From contig NZ_DIAX01000036.1 in NCBI RefSeq assembly GCF_002414845.1, forward strand, positions 1 to 17,153: a stretch of 17,153 nucleotides of DNA, read 5' to 3'. The notes beneath the pieces were generated by a model, which was given only the letters and a program-made list of their open reading frames with translations, was not told the origin of the DNA and ran no database searches. The position numbers and the translations under genes are program-made. Positions 1 through 7,654 of this stretch are shown here, in pieces (the stretch's first letter is position 1; the number at the start of each line of letters is the position of its first letter). Source of the stretch: Gordonia sp. UBA5067. GTDB taxonomy: Bacteria > Actinomycetota > Actinomycetes > Mycobacteriales > Mycobacteriaceae.

Positions 1-9
1 GCACTCTGA

Positions 10-417
10 AGTCCGAAGAGCCAGTTCACCCTCGCTGCCGGCCGCGGGATTTGGGGCTTCCCGAAGACGCTCGCCGAGTTCGAGGTCGACCACGAGTCAT
101 CGCACAAGCGCGGCGCGGTGCGCGCCGACGGCCGGGAGATCGTCGATCTGGAAATCGCACGCGGCATTCCGGTGCCCGATCAGCCCGGCGGAGCCACACT
201 GCAGGCCTACTCCCACCTCGACGGGATCACCCGCCGCACGCCGTGGCAACTGTCGGAAACCAGTGGCGTGCGCACCCGGGTCGGCGGCGCAAAGCTGATC
301 CTCGGCAGCCACCCCATCGCCGATGAGCTGCGCGATCTCGACCTCTCGCGCCACGCCCTCCTGACCTCGTCGGTCGCGCACCTGCAGATGGAGTTCCAGG
401 ACGCAACCGCCTGCTAG
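10..417 (+). pseudogene. Acetoacetate decarboxylase-family protein, C-terminal part, probably frameshifted
   Basis: The reading frame from 10 to the TAG at 415-417 encodes the second half of an acetoacetate decarboxylase-family protein (PF06314 type). Visible are the signature region AAGRGIWGFPKT (codons 34-69), then a body containing AYSHLDGITRR, and the usual end LLTSSVAHLQMEF. In the clostridial enzyme the equivalent stretch holds the Schiff-base lysine followed by a second lysine. Here the first is kept (codon 64-66) and the second is Thr, so decarboxylase activity cannot be assumed. The frame is closed by a TGA at 7-9, although family members have roughly 100 residues before this motif. 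Removing one C of the CC at 21-22 would join this frame to the +3 frame, which is open to the window edge. A one-base frameshift (real, or a sequence error) is therefore the likeliest explanation. A shorter start at GTG 118 would omit the signature and is unlikely to be real. Confidence 0.6.
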
Positions 418-446
418 CCGGCCTCGCGACCGAGGGCCGCTAGCGG
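411..446. terminator. Bidirectional hairpin terminator between convergent genes
   Basis: The two genes end 22 bp apart and the gap forms a strong stem. GCTAGC at 413-418 pairs with GCTAGC at 439-444, and inside it GGCC (420-423) pairs with GGCC (435-438), followed by TCG/CGA (424-426 with 431-433). The loop is CGAC at 427-430. There is no U-tract, as is common for actinobacterial terminators. Each GCTAGC arm contains the TAG stop codon of one gene (415-417 on plus, 440-442 on minus). Confidence 0.6.
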
Positions 447-3400
447 ACAAGTCGCAGGAGCTCGAGCTGCGCCACCCGTACCGGCGCGCGGAACACCAAC
501 CGGTAGGCGGTACTCGGCTCCGCATCGACGGTGAAGATCCGCGTCTGATTCGCCCACCGGAACTGAGCGGTTTGCACGCCCACAGTCGCCCACTCCCCGT
601 CGGCCCGCCTTCGCTGCACCTCCCACGCACATGCACTCGGCTCAACGATGGTCAGCGTGTAGTGGTCGAGCGCCGTCGGGGCGACGAACGCCCATCCGAT
701 CGCCGCCCCAGCGGCCAGGATGGTCGGCGCGGTGGCCGAGGAATCATCGAACGCGTTGGCCGCGTCCGCGCCGCCCAGTGCGCCCGATCCGTTCGGCGAC
801 GTCAAATCGATCGGCGGCGCGGGTGGCCCACCGGCGGCGGTGAGCGACGGCGGCACCGTCCCGGCAGCCCACTCCGACGGCCTCGGCCCAAGGTCGAACT
901 CGATGACCGCCCCGCCGGCGAGGCGGCTGCGTTCGATGGTGATGCGCTTCCACGGCCTCCCATCAACCCGTACCCCCTGCACGTAACAGTTGTCCGGCGA
1001 TGCCTCGGGGGCCACGATGTCGAGGTGGGCGCCGTTCTCCAGCGTCCACGTCAACCTGGGGAAGGCCGGCGCGCACAGCACGAACTGACTGCTGCCAATG
1101 GTCAGCGGATACAACCCCGATACCGCGAACAGATACCACGCAGATAGCTCGCCGTTGTCCTCGTCTCCCGGGTAGCCCTGTCCCAGATCCGAGCCGGCGA
1201 ACAGCCGGTGCACGGCAGCACGCACGATCGCCTGTGTCTTTGCGTGCGCCAAGCTGCCCGGGCGGGAGGCGAACGCGTACATGAACGGAATATGGTGGGC
1301 GGGCTGGTTGGACAAGGCCAGCATTCCCATCCGGATGTCGCGGGCTTCGCGCATCTCGTGGATGACTACCGGATACCCACCCATGAACTCCGGCCGACCT
1401 GTCTCCGGCAACGCCATGAAGGCGTCGAGCCGCTCCTCCAGCGCCGCCCGCCCGCCATACAGCTCCGCCAGGCCCTGCCCGTCCTGGGGGGCGGTGAATC
1501 GAGTCCCCCACGCATTGGTCTCGGTGTAGTCGGTACCCCAGTCGCGCGGATCGAACGCCCCCGGCCGCCACCGCCCCGAGCGGTCCCGGCCACGGAAGAA
1601 CCCGGTCTCCTCGTCGAACATCAGCGCAAAGCGGGCAGCCCGGGCGGTGAACCAGGTCGCATTCGCGGCAAACTCCGACGCCCGTCCATGACTCGGGTAG
1701 CGAACCGCCAGGTAGCGCGAAAATGCCGCGATGGCCGCGTCGTTGATGGCCGCGTCGATCGTCCACGACATGCCCTCGTGCGCCTCGATGTCGGCATAGC
1801 CGGTGAACATCGAGCGGGCCATCCCCTTACGGCCGACCCGTGGACTCGGAGACGGGACGGTGGCGTTGCGCAGACAGGAGTCGTAGGCGTCGAGCTCCGC
1901 GAAGTCGCCGAATTCCCCGATCCCGGCCAGCGCCGCGTCGGCGAACACCGCATCACTCGAGGTGCCGGTCATGATGTCAGCGGCTCCCGGGGCCGACCAG
2001 CGACTTACCCAGCCGGCTTCGCGAAAGTGCTCGACGAACCCGTCCAACAACCGTCCGGTGAGTCTGGGAACGAGCAGGGTGCGCAGCGGCCAACTCGCCC
2101 GATACGAGTCCCAGAAGCCGTCGGTGACGGTGAGCTCCCCATCGACGATGCGCCGGCCGGTGTGCGACGGGGAGTCCGGGGCGTCGGACCGATCGGCGAA
2201 CGGCGAAGCGTATCGCCATCCCGCCGGGGTGCGCTCGGATGCCGTGTTGGGGTACAGGTGTAGGCGATACAAGCAGGAGTACAGCGTCGTGAGCTGGTCG
2301 GCCGTCGCGCCGTCGACCGCAACTCGGCCGAGGACCGGCATCCACTGATCGCGCGTGGCGACCGCAACGGCATCGAATGCCGGCCGGTCCCGGCCCCCAG
2401 TCGCAGGTACTGGACCGCGGGCGGCGTCCAAGGCCAGATTCCGCCGGGCCTGTTCAAGGCTGATGTGCGATGTCCCAATCGCAACGGTGACTGAACGATC
2501 GGCATCGGTCAGCCCGACCGTCAGTGTGCCGAGCACCGACTCACGCGCATGGCCGGGGTACCGCCGCGCACTCAACACCCGCCCGTGAACCTCGACGTGG
2601 ATGTAGGTGCGCGGCGCCCGGACAAGCCCGCCCGGCCCGTCAACATATCCCGTGGCCGTATATCGCTCCCCCGGTATCGGGTCGGGGAATTCCAGGAACC
2701 CGTCGCCGTCGATCTGGTCGAACACAAGCGAACCGGTATCGCCGCCGTAGGTGGCGCGCAGCCACACCGAGTGCGAGGCGGCGGTCAGCTCCGCGCGGAT
2801 CGGCTCGTGGATGCCGTCGTCGAGAAGCACCGAATACAGGTGTGGCCGATCGACCTCGTCGTCGTGGGAGAAGGGCAGGGCCCGCGCGTCACGATCGGGG
2901 TTGGGGTGCGCCAGCGGATGCGGGAACACCTGGAAGCTGCCCCGGTCGCCCATCCAGGGCGACGGGATGTGCGAGGTCGCAAAGGCCTGCAGACACGGTC
3001 GCACACTCGCATTGTCGGTTGACCGATCCTGCGGCGGATTCGAGCCGACCCGGCTCGCCTCATGGTACGAGTACGGCCAGCCCCGGTTGCCGCCATCGGT
3101 CATCGGGAGGCCGAAGACAAACCCATGCGGAACGGCCACCAGGGGCGCGCACCCGCCGCGAGAGAAGCGATCCGACGAGAAGGTCCCGCGGGTGGTGCGA
3201 ACTGCCTCGACTGGACTCCTGGGGGGCCCGGCGGCCGCAACGATGTCAATCCGGTCGACGTAGCCGTGCTGCTGCCGGTCCCCATGATCCCCGTCGGCGC
3301 GGGCCGGAACCCAGCCGATCAGCTCGACGCGGTCAACAGTTCGGCCGGCCCACCCGCGCAGCACAATCGTTCGCGACGACCACTGATCCACTGCCAGCAT

Positions 3401-3787
3401 CCGCGCTTCGTACTGTGACCGGGGGTCCACTGGAACGCCGTACTGATCCGGCGCGCCGCCATCAGAGAGTCGCGCACCATCCTCGAATACAACGTCGACG
3501 CCTACCGCCGTCGCGGCATAGCCATCGAGCACATCGGGCTCGACATCGTCGAAGACGGGGAACACCGAGAACCGCAGAAGTACGCCAGAGGGGAGTTGGC
3601 GGCCTTCTAGGCCGGTCTCGGTGATTGTCGCCCGCCATTGCTGTCCGACGGGTCCGACGAATCGGTAGCACCAGGGATGTGCTGAGGTCAGGCCGACCTC
3701 AGGCTTCGCGTTGACGGCATATACCGGTCCCGAACCTCGAACAAGGTCGGGTTGGGCGAGCCGACCGGGCTGCACTGGCTTCGGCAC
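440..3787 (-). CDS. Glycoside hydrolase family 92 (alpha-mannosidase-type) protein
   Basis: This 1115-residue protein starts at GTG 3785-3787. GH92 enzymes are calcium-dependent exo-alpha-mannosidases, mostly alpha-1,2 or alpha-1,3. An N-terminal beta-sandwich part (to about residue 480) precedes the (alpha/alpha)6 barrel from about residue 490. Family marks are DGFWDSYRASWPL (about 550-563), YTETNAWGTRF with Glu756 in the position expected for the general acid (my alignment from memory), SNQPAHHIPF (826-835) and GDEDNGELSAWY (874-885). Residues from about 985 to the end, after a Pro-rich linker, resemble a discoidin/F5-8C-like beta-sandwich, possibly carbohydrate binding. I see no signal peptide or lipobox, and the frame upstream reaches a stop after only ten codons, so no N-terminal extension is available. 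That is odd for a family that is usually secreted. It is the last gene of the minus-strand run, 30 bp after the adenylation-like fragment. Likely substrates are mannosylated glycolipids or glycans. Confidence 0.9.
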   Translation of the reverse strand: MPKPVQPGRLAQPDLVRGSGPVYAVNAKPEVGLTSAHPWCYRFVGPVGQQWRATITETGLEGRQLPSGVLLRFSVFPVFDDVEPDVLDGYAATAVGVDVVFEDGARLSDGGAPDQYGVPVDPRSQYEARMLAVDQWSSRTIVLRGWAGRTVDRVELIGWVPARADGDHGDRQQHGYVDRIDIVAAAGPPRSPVEAVRTTRGTFSSDRFSRGGCAPLVAVPHGFVFGLPMTDGGNRGWPYSYHEASRVGSNPPQDRSTDNASVRPCLQAFATSHIPSPWMGDRGSFQVFPHPLAHPNPDRDARALPFSHDDEVDRPHLYSVLLDDGIHEPIRAELTAASHSVWLRATYGGDTGSLVFDQIDGDGFLEFPDPIPGERYTATGYVDGPGGLVRAPRTYIHVEVHGRVLSARRYPGHARESVLGTLTVGLTDADRSVTVAIGTSHISLEQARRNLALDAARGPVPATGGRDRPAFDAVAVATRDQWMPVLGRVAVDGATADQLTTLYSCLYRLHLYPNTASERTPAGWRYASPFADRSDAPDSPSHTGRRIVDGELTVTDGFWDSYRASWPLRTLLVPRLTGRLLDGFVEHFREAGWVSRWSAPGAADIMTGTSSDAVFADAALAGIGEFGDFAELDAYDSCLRNATVPSPSPRVGRKGMARSMFTGYADIEAHEGMSWTIDAAINDAAIAAFSRYLAVRYPSHGRASEFAANATWFTARAARFALMFDEETGFFRGRDRSGRWRPGAFDPRDWGTDYTETNAWGTRFTAPQDGQGLAELYGGRAALEERLDAFMALPETGRPEFMGGYPVVIHEMREARDIRMGMLALSNQPAHHIPFMYAFASRPGSLAHAKTQAIVRAAVHRLFAGSDLGQGYPGDEDNGELSAWYLFAVSGLYPLTIGSSQFVLCAPAFPRLTWTLENGAHLDIVAPEASPDNCYVQGVRVDGRPWKRITIERSRLAGGAVIEFDLGPRPSEWAAGTVPPSLTAAGGPPAPPIDLTSPNGSGALGGADAANAFDDSSATAPTILAAGAAIGWAFVAPTALDHYTLTIVEPSACAWEVQRRRADGEWATVGVQTAQFRWANQTRIFTVDAEPSTAYRLVFRAPVRVAQLELLRLVR

Positions 3788-3817
3788 GCGCGCCAGTCCG
3801 GCAGGTAGCGCTCCGTG

Positions 3818-4102
3818 CTAGCTGACGGCGCGCAGACGTGCGGCCGGCACGATGTCGCGGCTGAGCCAGGCCAACACCTCGACAACCGATTCGCTGCGCG
3901 AGACGCTCGGCAACGAACCCATGATTCCGGCCGTGAGGGCCGCTGACGGCCCGAGACCATGACGACTCAGGACGGGCTCGTAGTCGTGGATGATCCTGTC
4001 CAGGTCACCATAAGAGACCGCGCAGTCGCCAAAACGGGCCGCGGTCAGTCGCGGTGTAGCCAGTGCACGGCTGCTGACGTGGTCAATCACCTGCGTCATC
4101 AT
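3818..4102 (-). CDS. Short protein resembling only the N-terminus of an adenylation (AMP-binding) domain
   Basis: The 94-residue product starts with MMTQVIDHVSSRAL. The start at ATG 4100-4102 (or 4097-4099) is chosen because GAGGGG lies 6 nt before the first ATG. The open frame runs further upstream but has no such signal and looks non-coding there. Residues 10-55 fit the beginning of NRPS adenylation and acyl-CoA synthetase domains: ALATPRLTAARF, then VSYGDLDRII (compare the usual TYxELD), then VLSRHGLGPSAALTAGI. Everything needed for catalysis (the AMP-binding loop and all later core motifs) is absent. It sits between mbtH (177 bp upstream) and the GH92 gene (30 bp downstream, same frame, separated by the TAG at 3818-3820). 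It could be a relic of a lost NRPS or a conserved accessory protein. The intact SD and clean reading frame favour a translated gene. The resemblance is by eye only. Confidence 0.6.
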   Translation of the reverse strand: MMTQVIDHVSSRALATPRLTAARFGDCAVSYGDLDRIIHDYEPVLSRHGLGPSAALTAGIMGSLPSVSRSESVVEVLAWLSRDIVPAARLRAVS

Positions 4103-4279
4103 GTCGATCCCCTCAGATCTCCGCGTGGTGCGCTGCCCTCGTGGGCGTTGCGCAATGTCCTGGAGATTCCCAGAACACTCACAGTATTGCACGAATCCTA
4201 CGGCTCCGGGAAGCCCTAGGGCATTAAGTCCATGTTTCGTCAATCGGGGTCGACTACCCGAATGCAACGGAAACACTAC

Positions 4280-4510
4280 CTACTTCCCAGCCGCCTTGGC
4301 GTCGGCCTCCATGGCCTCGATCAGGCTCTTGGGCCGCAAGTCAGTCCAGTTCTCCTCGACGTACGCCAAGCACGCCTCGCGGCTGTCTTCGCCGAACACC
4401 TTGTTCCAACCAGCCGGAATATCAGCGAAGGTGGGCCACAGCGAGTGCTGATTCTCGTCGTTCACCAGCACGAAGAAGCGGCCGTCCTCATCATCGAATG
4501 GGTTGGTCAT
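4280..4510 (-). CDS. MbtH-family protein (NRPS adenylation-domain chaperone)
   Basis: A 76-residue protein of typical MbtH length. It carries the full family signature: [10 protein letters not shown] (17-26), IPAGW (31-35) and [17 protein letters not shown] (47-63), including the conserved tryptophans W25, W35 and W55. MbtH proteins bind adenylation domains of nonribosomal peptide synthetases and are often needed for their folding or activity in the cytoplasm. The start ATG at 4508-4510 (MTNPFDDED, the usual N-terminus) is preferred over an upstream one 16 codons earlier because of a perfect SD 9 nt ahead. It lies 71 bp after the DrrA-like ATPase in the same direction. No NRPS is seen in the window, so its client must be encoded elsewhere, unless it acts on the short adenylation-like protein downstream. 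Which pathway it serves cannot be told from here. Confidence 0.96.
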   Translation of the reverse strand: MTNPFDDEDGRFFVLVNDENQHSLWPTFADIPAGWNKVFGEDSREACLAYVEENWTDLRPKSLIEAMEADAKAAGK

Positions 4511-4519
4511 CTGTTGCGT

Positions 4520-4526
4520 CTCCTTT
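4520..4526 (-). promoter_or_regulatory. Ribosome binding site of the mbtH-like gene
   Basis: AAAGGAG on the minus strand, 9 nt before the ATG at 4508-4510. It decides the start as MTNPFDDED rather than the longer in-frame MRKRGAH, which would place this SD inside the coding region. Confidence 0.8.
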
Positions 4527-4581
4527 GATGCCGGGGCGTGGGCACCCCGTTTTCTCACGTCGATTATGCCCGAGGGGCAAT

Positions 4582-5841
4582 TCAGTTGTCAGTGCGGCCC
4601 TGCTCGGTCAGTTTGAGAAACACATCGTCGAGCGACGGGCTTCGCATACTGATGTCGGCCAGGCTGATGTCGGCGGCCGTGGTGCGGCGCACCACCTCGA
4701 CCAGCACCTCGGCACCCGACTCCGCCGGAACCGAGATCGACGTCTCGCCGAGTGCCACGCCGCCCGCCGGCAAAAGATCGGCCACCGCCTCCGCCAGCCG
4801 GGACAAATCACTCGCGCGGGCTGGCGTAACCTCGCAGACCGCTCCCCCGGTGGCGGCCTTGAGTTGCTCAGCCGTGCCCGAGGCGACCACCCGGCCATGG
4901 TCGATCATGACGATATAGTCCGACAGCAAGTCGGCTTCCTCAAGGTATTGCGTGGTCAGAAGGATCGTCACCCCCCGGTCCCTGAGCCGCTCGATAAGCG
5001 CCCACACCTCCTGGCGGCTTCGGGGGTCGAGTCCGGTCGTCGGCTCGTCGAGAAAGAAGACCGCTGGCTCAACCACCAGGCCGCACGCGATATCGATCCG
5101 GCGACGCATCCCACCGGAGTACTTCGAAACCTTCCTGTCACCCGCGTCGATCAGATCGAACTCGGCCAACAACTCGTCGGCGCGTGCTCCGGCGGCAGCT
5201 TTCGCAAGCCCGTGCAGCCGGCCGAACAAGACGAGGTTGGCCCGCCCGCTCAACGCCTCATCAAGCGCGGCGAACTGCCCGGTGAGCGCGATACTCCGCC
5301 GCACCTGGGCCGCCTCCGCCACCACATCGTGACCGGCCACCCGGACCACGCCCCCATCAGGGCGCAGCAGGGTCGTCAGCATATTGACAGTTGTGGTCTT
5401 GCCGGCGCCGTTGGGCCCCAGCAGTGCCAACACTGTCCCCGCCTGCGCAACCAGTGATACGTCGTCGACGGCGACAGCATCGCCGAACGTCTTGCGCACC
5501 CCGATCACTTCGATGGCTGGACCGTCCAGCGGCATGCGCGCACGGGCCTCTCGAGACGCGGTCGCACGCACCGGCGCAAGTTCGTCGACACCAACAACCG
5601 CGGGTTCGTCGGCGACTTCCGACTCGCTCATTCTCTGACTCGATTCTGCTCCGTAGTAAGCGTCGAAGACCTCCGCGACCGCGATGACATTCGGCTCCAC
5701 GTCCGGCTTCGCACGTTCGGCCCGGTGTGTGGACCGGACGACTGCCGGACGCGTCGGAGTGACCGCGGGCCCGGACGATGCGGACAGTGTGACAGCAGGC
5801 CGCGTCGGAGTGACGTTTGTCGGCGGCTCCAGTGCCGGCAT
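4582..5841 (-). CDS. DrrA-type ABC exporter ATP-binding protein with N-terminal extension
   Basis: A 419-residue ATPase of the daunorubicin-resistance (DrrA) class. It should energise the two ABC-2 permeases encoded just upstream to export a hydrophobic product across the membrane. The nucleotide-binding domain starts near residue 109. Walker A is GPNGAGKTT (142-150), the Q-loop Gln is 189, the signature is YSGGMRRR (241-248), Walker B is VFFLDEP (261-267), and the switch region is [11 protein letters not shown] with Gln298 where most ABC ATPases have His, as is usual in DrrA proteins. A C-terminal part of about 100 residues ending [12 protein letters not shown] is typical of the family. Residues 1-105 are extra: Pro/Ala/Glu-rich, with VTPTRPAV occurring twice (10-17 and 27-34). 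The ATG at 5839-5841 is supported by GAAGGGA 7 nt upstream, so the extension appears to be translated. The gene lies 48 bp after the permease. Confidence 0.93.
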   Translation of the reverse strand: MPALEPPTNVTPTRPAVTLSASSGPAVTPTRPAVVRSTHRAERAKPDVEPNVIAVAEVFDAYYGAESSQRMSESEVADEPAVVGVDELAPVRATASREARARMPLDGPAIEVIGVRKTFGDAVAVDDVSLVAQAGTVLALLGPNGAGKTTTVNMLTTLLRPDGGVVRVAGHDVVAEAAQVRRSIALTGQFAALDEALSGRANLVLFGRLHGLAKAAAGARADELLAEFDLIDAGDRKVSKYSGGMRRRIDIACGLVVEPAVFFLDEPTTGLDPRSRQEVWALIERLRDRGVTILLTTQYLEEADLLSDYIVMIDHGRVVASGTAEQLKAATGGAVCEVTPARASDLSRLAEAVADLLPAGGVALGETSISVPAESGAEVLVEVVRRTTAADISLADISMRSPSLDDVFLKLTEQGRTDN

Positions 5842-5889
5842 TCGGCAGTCCCTTCGTCAGTCGCAATCAGGGATTCCATCGCGTCCAAT

Positions 5890-6699
5890 CTACCGGCCCA
5901 ACGCGGCGCGCTGATAGCCGCGCACCGCAGGCAACGCGAACACCAGGACCGCACCCACGGACCACGCGACGACAGCCAGCAGGTCGGCCGCCACCGGGCC
6001 ACCCGATGCCAGGTGCTTCATCACGTTGATCGCCGGAGTCATCGGCTGGTACTGGACGATGGGCTGTATCGCCCGCGGGTACTGATCGATCGGGGTGAAG
6101 CCCGAATTGAAGAACATGAGCAACGTACTCAGCAACGAGACGACAGACAAAATCGGCGACATCGGCGGGGTGTTCACGGCCAGCGCGAACACGACCAGGG
6201 AGAACGCGACCCCGAAGAGCACGGCCACCAGCAGCAGCCCCATGGCGGGCAACAACCCCTGGGTGAACCGGAACCCCATCGCGGCTCCGGCGGCGAGCAG
6301 GAGCAGAGTCACGCCGACAATACGCACGACCTCGACGAATATTCGCGACGTCAACTCCGCGGCGCGGTTGATCGGCAAGACATGGAGCCTGGCCAACAAA
6401 CCCGTCTGTCGTTCGGCGTTGAGTCGCACCGCGCCGGTCACCGACCCGAACATGGCACTGACCAGGATGACCAGCGGAACAGTGCCGTAGATGCTGTCCT
6501 GTCCCGCAGCCTGGCCGACCACTTCGCCGAACACAACTTTGAACAGGAACATCGTCAGCAGGGGCACCGCGATGATCTGGATCAGCGTGGGGATGTCGCC
6601 CGCCAGCACTCGAAGCTGACGATCGGCGAGGAGCAGACTGTGACGCAACCACCCGCGCAGCGACCGTTCGGCGGCGCTCGTCGACGGGGCCGCGCTCAC
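5890..6699 (-). CDS. ABC-2 type exporter permease (DrrB-like), second of pair
   Basis: A 269-residue membrane protein with about six hydrophobic segments in ABC-2 permease arrangement. A cytoplasmic N-terminus is followed by a first membrane segment (IQIIAVPLLTMFLF). Further on are RLNAERQTGLLARLHVLPI, typical of the coupling region of DrrB-type permeases, and the motif MFFNSGFTPIDQYP before the last segment. The start is GTG 6697-6699, which overlaps the TGA of the preceding permease (GTGA), with AAGGGGG about 9 nt upstream, so translation is probably coupled. A longer open frame to 6768 exists but its added residues (MVCGTAGPRRG...) are antisense-like and lack an SD. With the partner permease and the downstream ATPase it should form a heterodimeric exporter. 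The substrate is unknown; a peptide or glycolipid product is suggested by the mbtH and mannosidase neighbours. Confidence 0.92.
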   Translation of the reverse strand: MSAAPSTSAAERSLRGWLRHSLLLADRQLRVLAGDIPTLIQIIAVPLLTMFLFKVVFGEVVGQAAGQDSIYGTVPLVILVSAMFGSVTGAVRLNAERQTGLLARLHVLPINRAAELTSRIFVEVVRIVGVTLLLLAAGAAMGFRFTQGLLPAMGLLLVAVLFGVAFSLVVFALAVNTPPMSPILSVVSLLSTLLMFFNSGFTPIDQYPRAIQPIVQYQPMTPAINVMKHLASGGPVAADLLAVVAWSVGAVLVFALPAVRGYQRAALGR

Positions 6700-7448
6700 G
6701 AGTCGGCCCCCTTCGTCGTGCCTGCCACAACCAGCGCCGCGCCGAGGACCAGCAGTCCCGCACACCACCAGACGGCGGGGGCGATCACCGCTGCCGTCGC
6801 CGTGCCGTCATTGAACGCCCGCATCGCCTCGGCAAAACGCGAGATCGGCTGATGGCGGACGAACGGGGCGATCCATTGCGGAAATCTCTCAGCGGGCATG
6901 AATCCCGATGACAGCATTCCCAGTACCAGCACGGGCAGAGCGAGTACCTGACTGGTCGCCGCCGGCGAACCGGCAAGCAGCCCAATCCCGTCGGCGAGCA
7001 GCACCAAGCCAATCCCCACCCCGAATGCCAGGGCAAGGAGTCCGACCGTTCCGGATATCCCCGCACCGGGCCGCCATCCGATGACCACGCTGACCACCAC
7101 CGCACACGCCAGTGACACGATGAGCAACGCGGCGTTCGCGGCCAACCGCGCCGACGCCGGAAGCAGAAGCGGCATCGGCAGGGAGCGAAATCTGATGTTG
7201 ATGCGGTTCACCCGGTCCATGGCCACCCGGATTGCCGCCGCGCTCGCCGCGAACGCCACCGACTGCAGGGTGATGATCGGCATCAGAAAAGCGGCATAGT
7301 CCATCCCCGGCGCCTGGTTCATCATCGATCGCATCGGCAAGTAGAAACATACGGCCAACAACACCGGAGACAGGAGGGCCGTGACGAACTCGCCGTTGCG
7401 AGCAATCGAGGCCATCACGCGCATCGACAGCGCCCACCATTGCCTCAT
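6696..7448 (-). CDS. ABC-2 type exporter permease (DrrB/DrrC-like), first of pair
   Basis: A 250-residue membrane protein, the first gene of the minus-strand run. It shows about six hydrophobic segments and the ABC-2 family features RVNRINIRFRSLPM (coupling helix area) and MLSSGFMPAERFPQWIAPFVRHQPIS, which matches FNSGFTPIDQYP in its partner. The start is ATG 7446-7448. A TAnnnT box ends 8 nt before it and a weak AGGA lies 5 nt before it, so translation is either leaderless or from a very short leader. The 3' end overlaps the next permease by 4 bp. DrrABC loci more often place the ATPase first, but here the order is permease, permease, ATPase. Its product should be half of the export channel. 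Confidence 0.9.
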   Translation of the reverse strand: MRQWWALSMRVMASIARNGEFVTALLSPVLLAVCFYLPMRSMMNQAPGMDYAAFLMPIITLQSVAFAASAAAIRVAMDRVNRINIRFRSLPMPLLLPASARLAANAALLIVSLACAVVVSVVIGWRPGAGISGTVGLLALAFGVGIGLVLLADGIGLLAGSPAATSQVLALPVLVLGMLSSGFMPAERFPQWIAPFVRHQPISRFAEAMRAFNDGTATAAVIAPAVWWCAGLLVLGAALVVAGTTKGADS

Positions 7449-7456
7449 GATGTCCT

Positions 7457-7462
7457 ACTCTA
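7457..7462 (-). promoter_or_regulatory. -10 box of the exporter/mbtH/mannosidase run
   Basis: TAGAGT on the minus strand, with 8 nt between it and the ATG at 7446-7448. This spacing puts the transcription start at or next to the start codon. No good -35 is visible. It is probably the main promoter of the whole run, because the internal gaps are short except for the 177 bp gap after mbtH. Confidence 0.5.
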
Positions 7463-7640
7463 ACCCCTGAGCCGATCAGCGATGACTCCCCTGTACCCGC
7501 CCACTTGGCCCTGCTGGCGTGCTCCACGAGTGCGGTTGACCGTCGGCGTCCCGTACGACCCTCGCACCAGGGTCCATGGTCCTGCCGGGCCGAGACCAAT
7601 GTCATGACGTTTCGATTTCTGATTTCCCCTGCTCACGACG

Positions 7641-7646
7641 TAGAAT
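7641..7646 (+). promoter_or_regulatory. -10 box of the flavodoxin gene
   Basis: TAGAAT with 8 nt before the ATG at 7655. This predicts a leaderless transcript and favours ATG 7655 over the ATG at 7649, which would lie too close to the box. Confidence 0.55.
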
Positions 7647-7654
7647 TGATGCTC

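Noticed and set aside
1208..3624. Plus-strand open frames (1208-2263, 2524-3624) inside the GH92 gene
   Set aside because: Shadow frames of the mannosidase. The GH92 motifs are distributed through the whole minus-strand frame.
4103..4279. Possible internal promoter or terminator in the 177 bp gap after mbtH
   Set aside because: TTGACG-like and TAGGAT-like hexamers are present but at wrong spacings, and only the short palindrome GCCCTAGGGC is seen. Not strong enough to call.
4253..4558. Longer start of the mbtH-like gene (MRKRGAH...)
   Set aside because: The strong SD at 4520-4526 points to the ATG at 4508-4510, and the family N-terminus begins there.
5725..6852. 375-residue plus-strand frame rich in His, Gln and Arg across the exporter genes
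   Set aside because: Low-complexity antisense product of membrane-protein codons, with no domain and no promoter.
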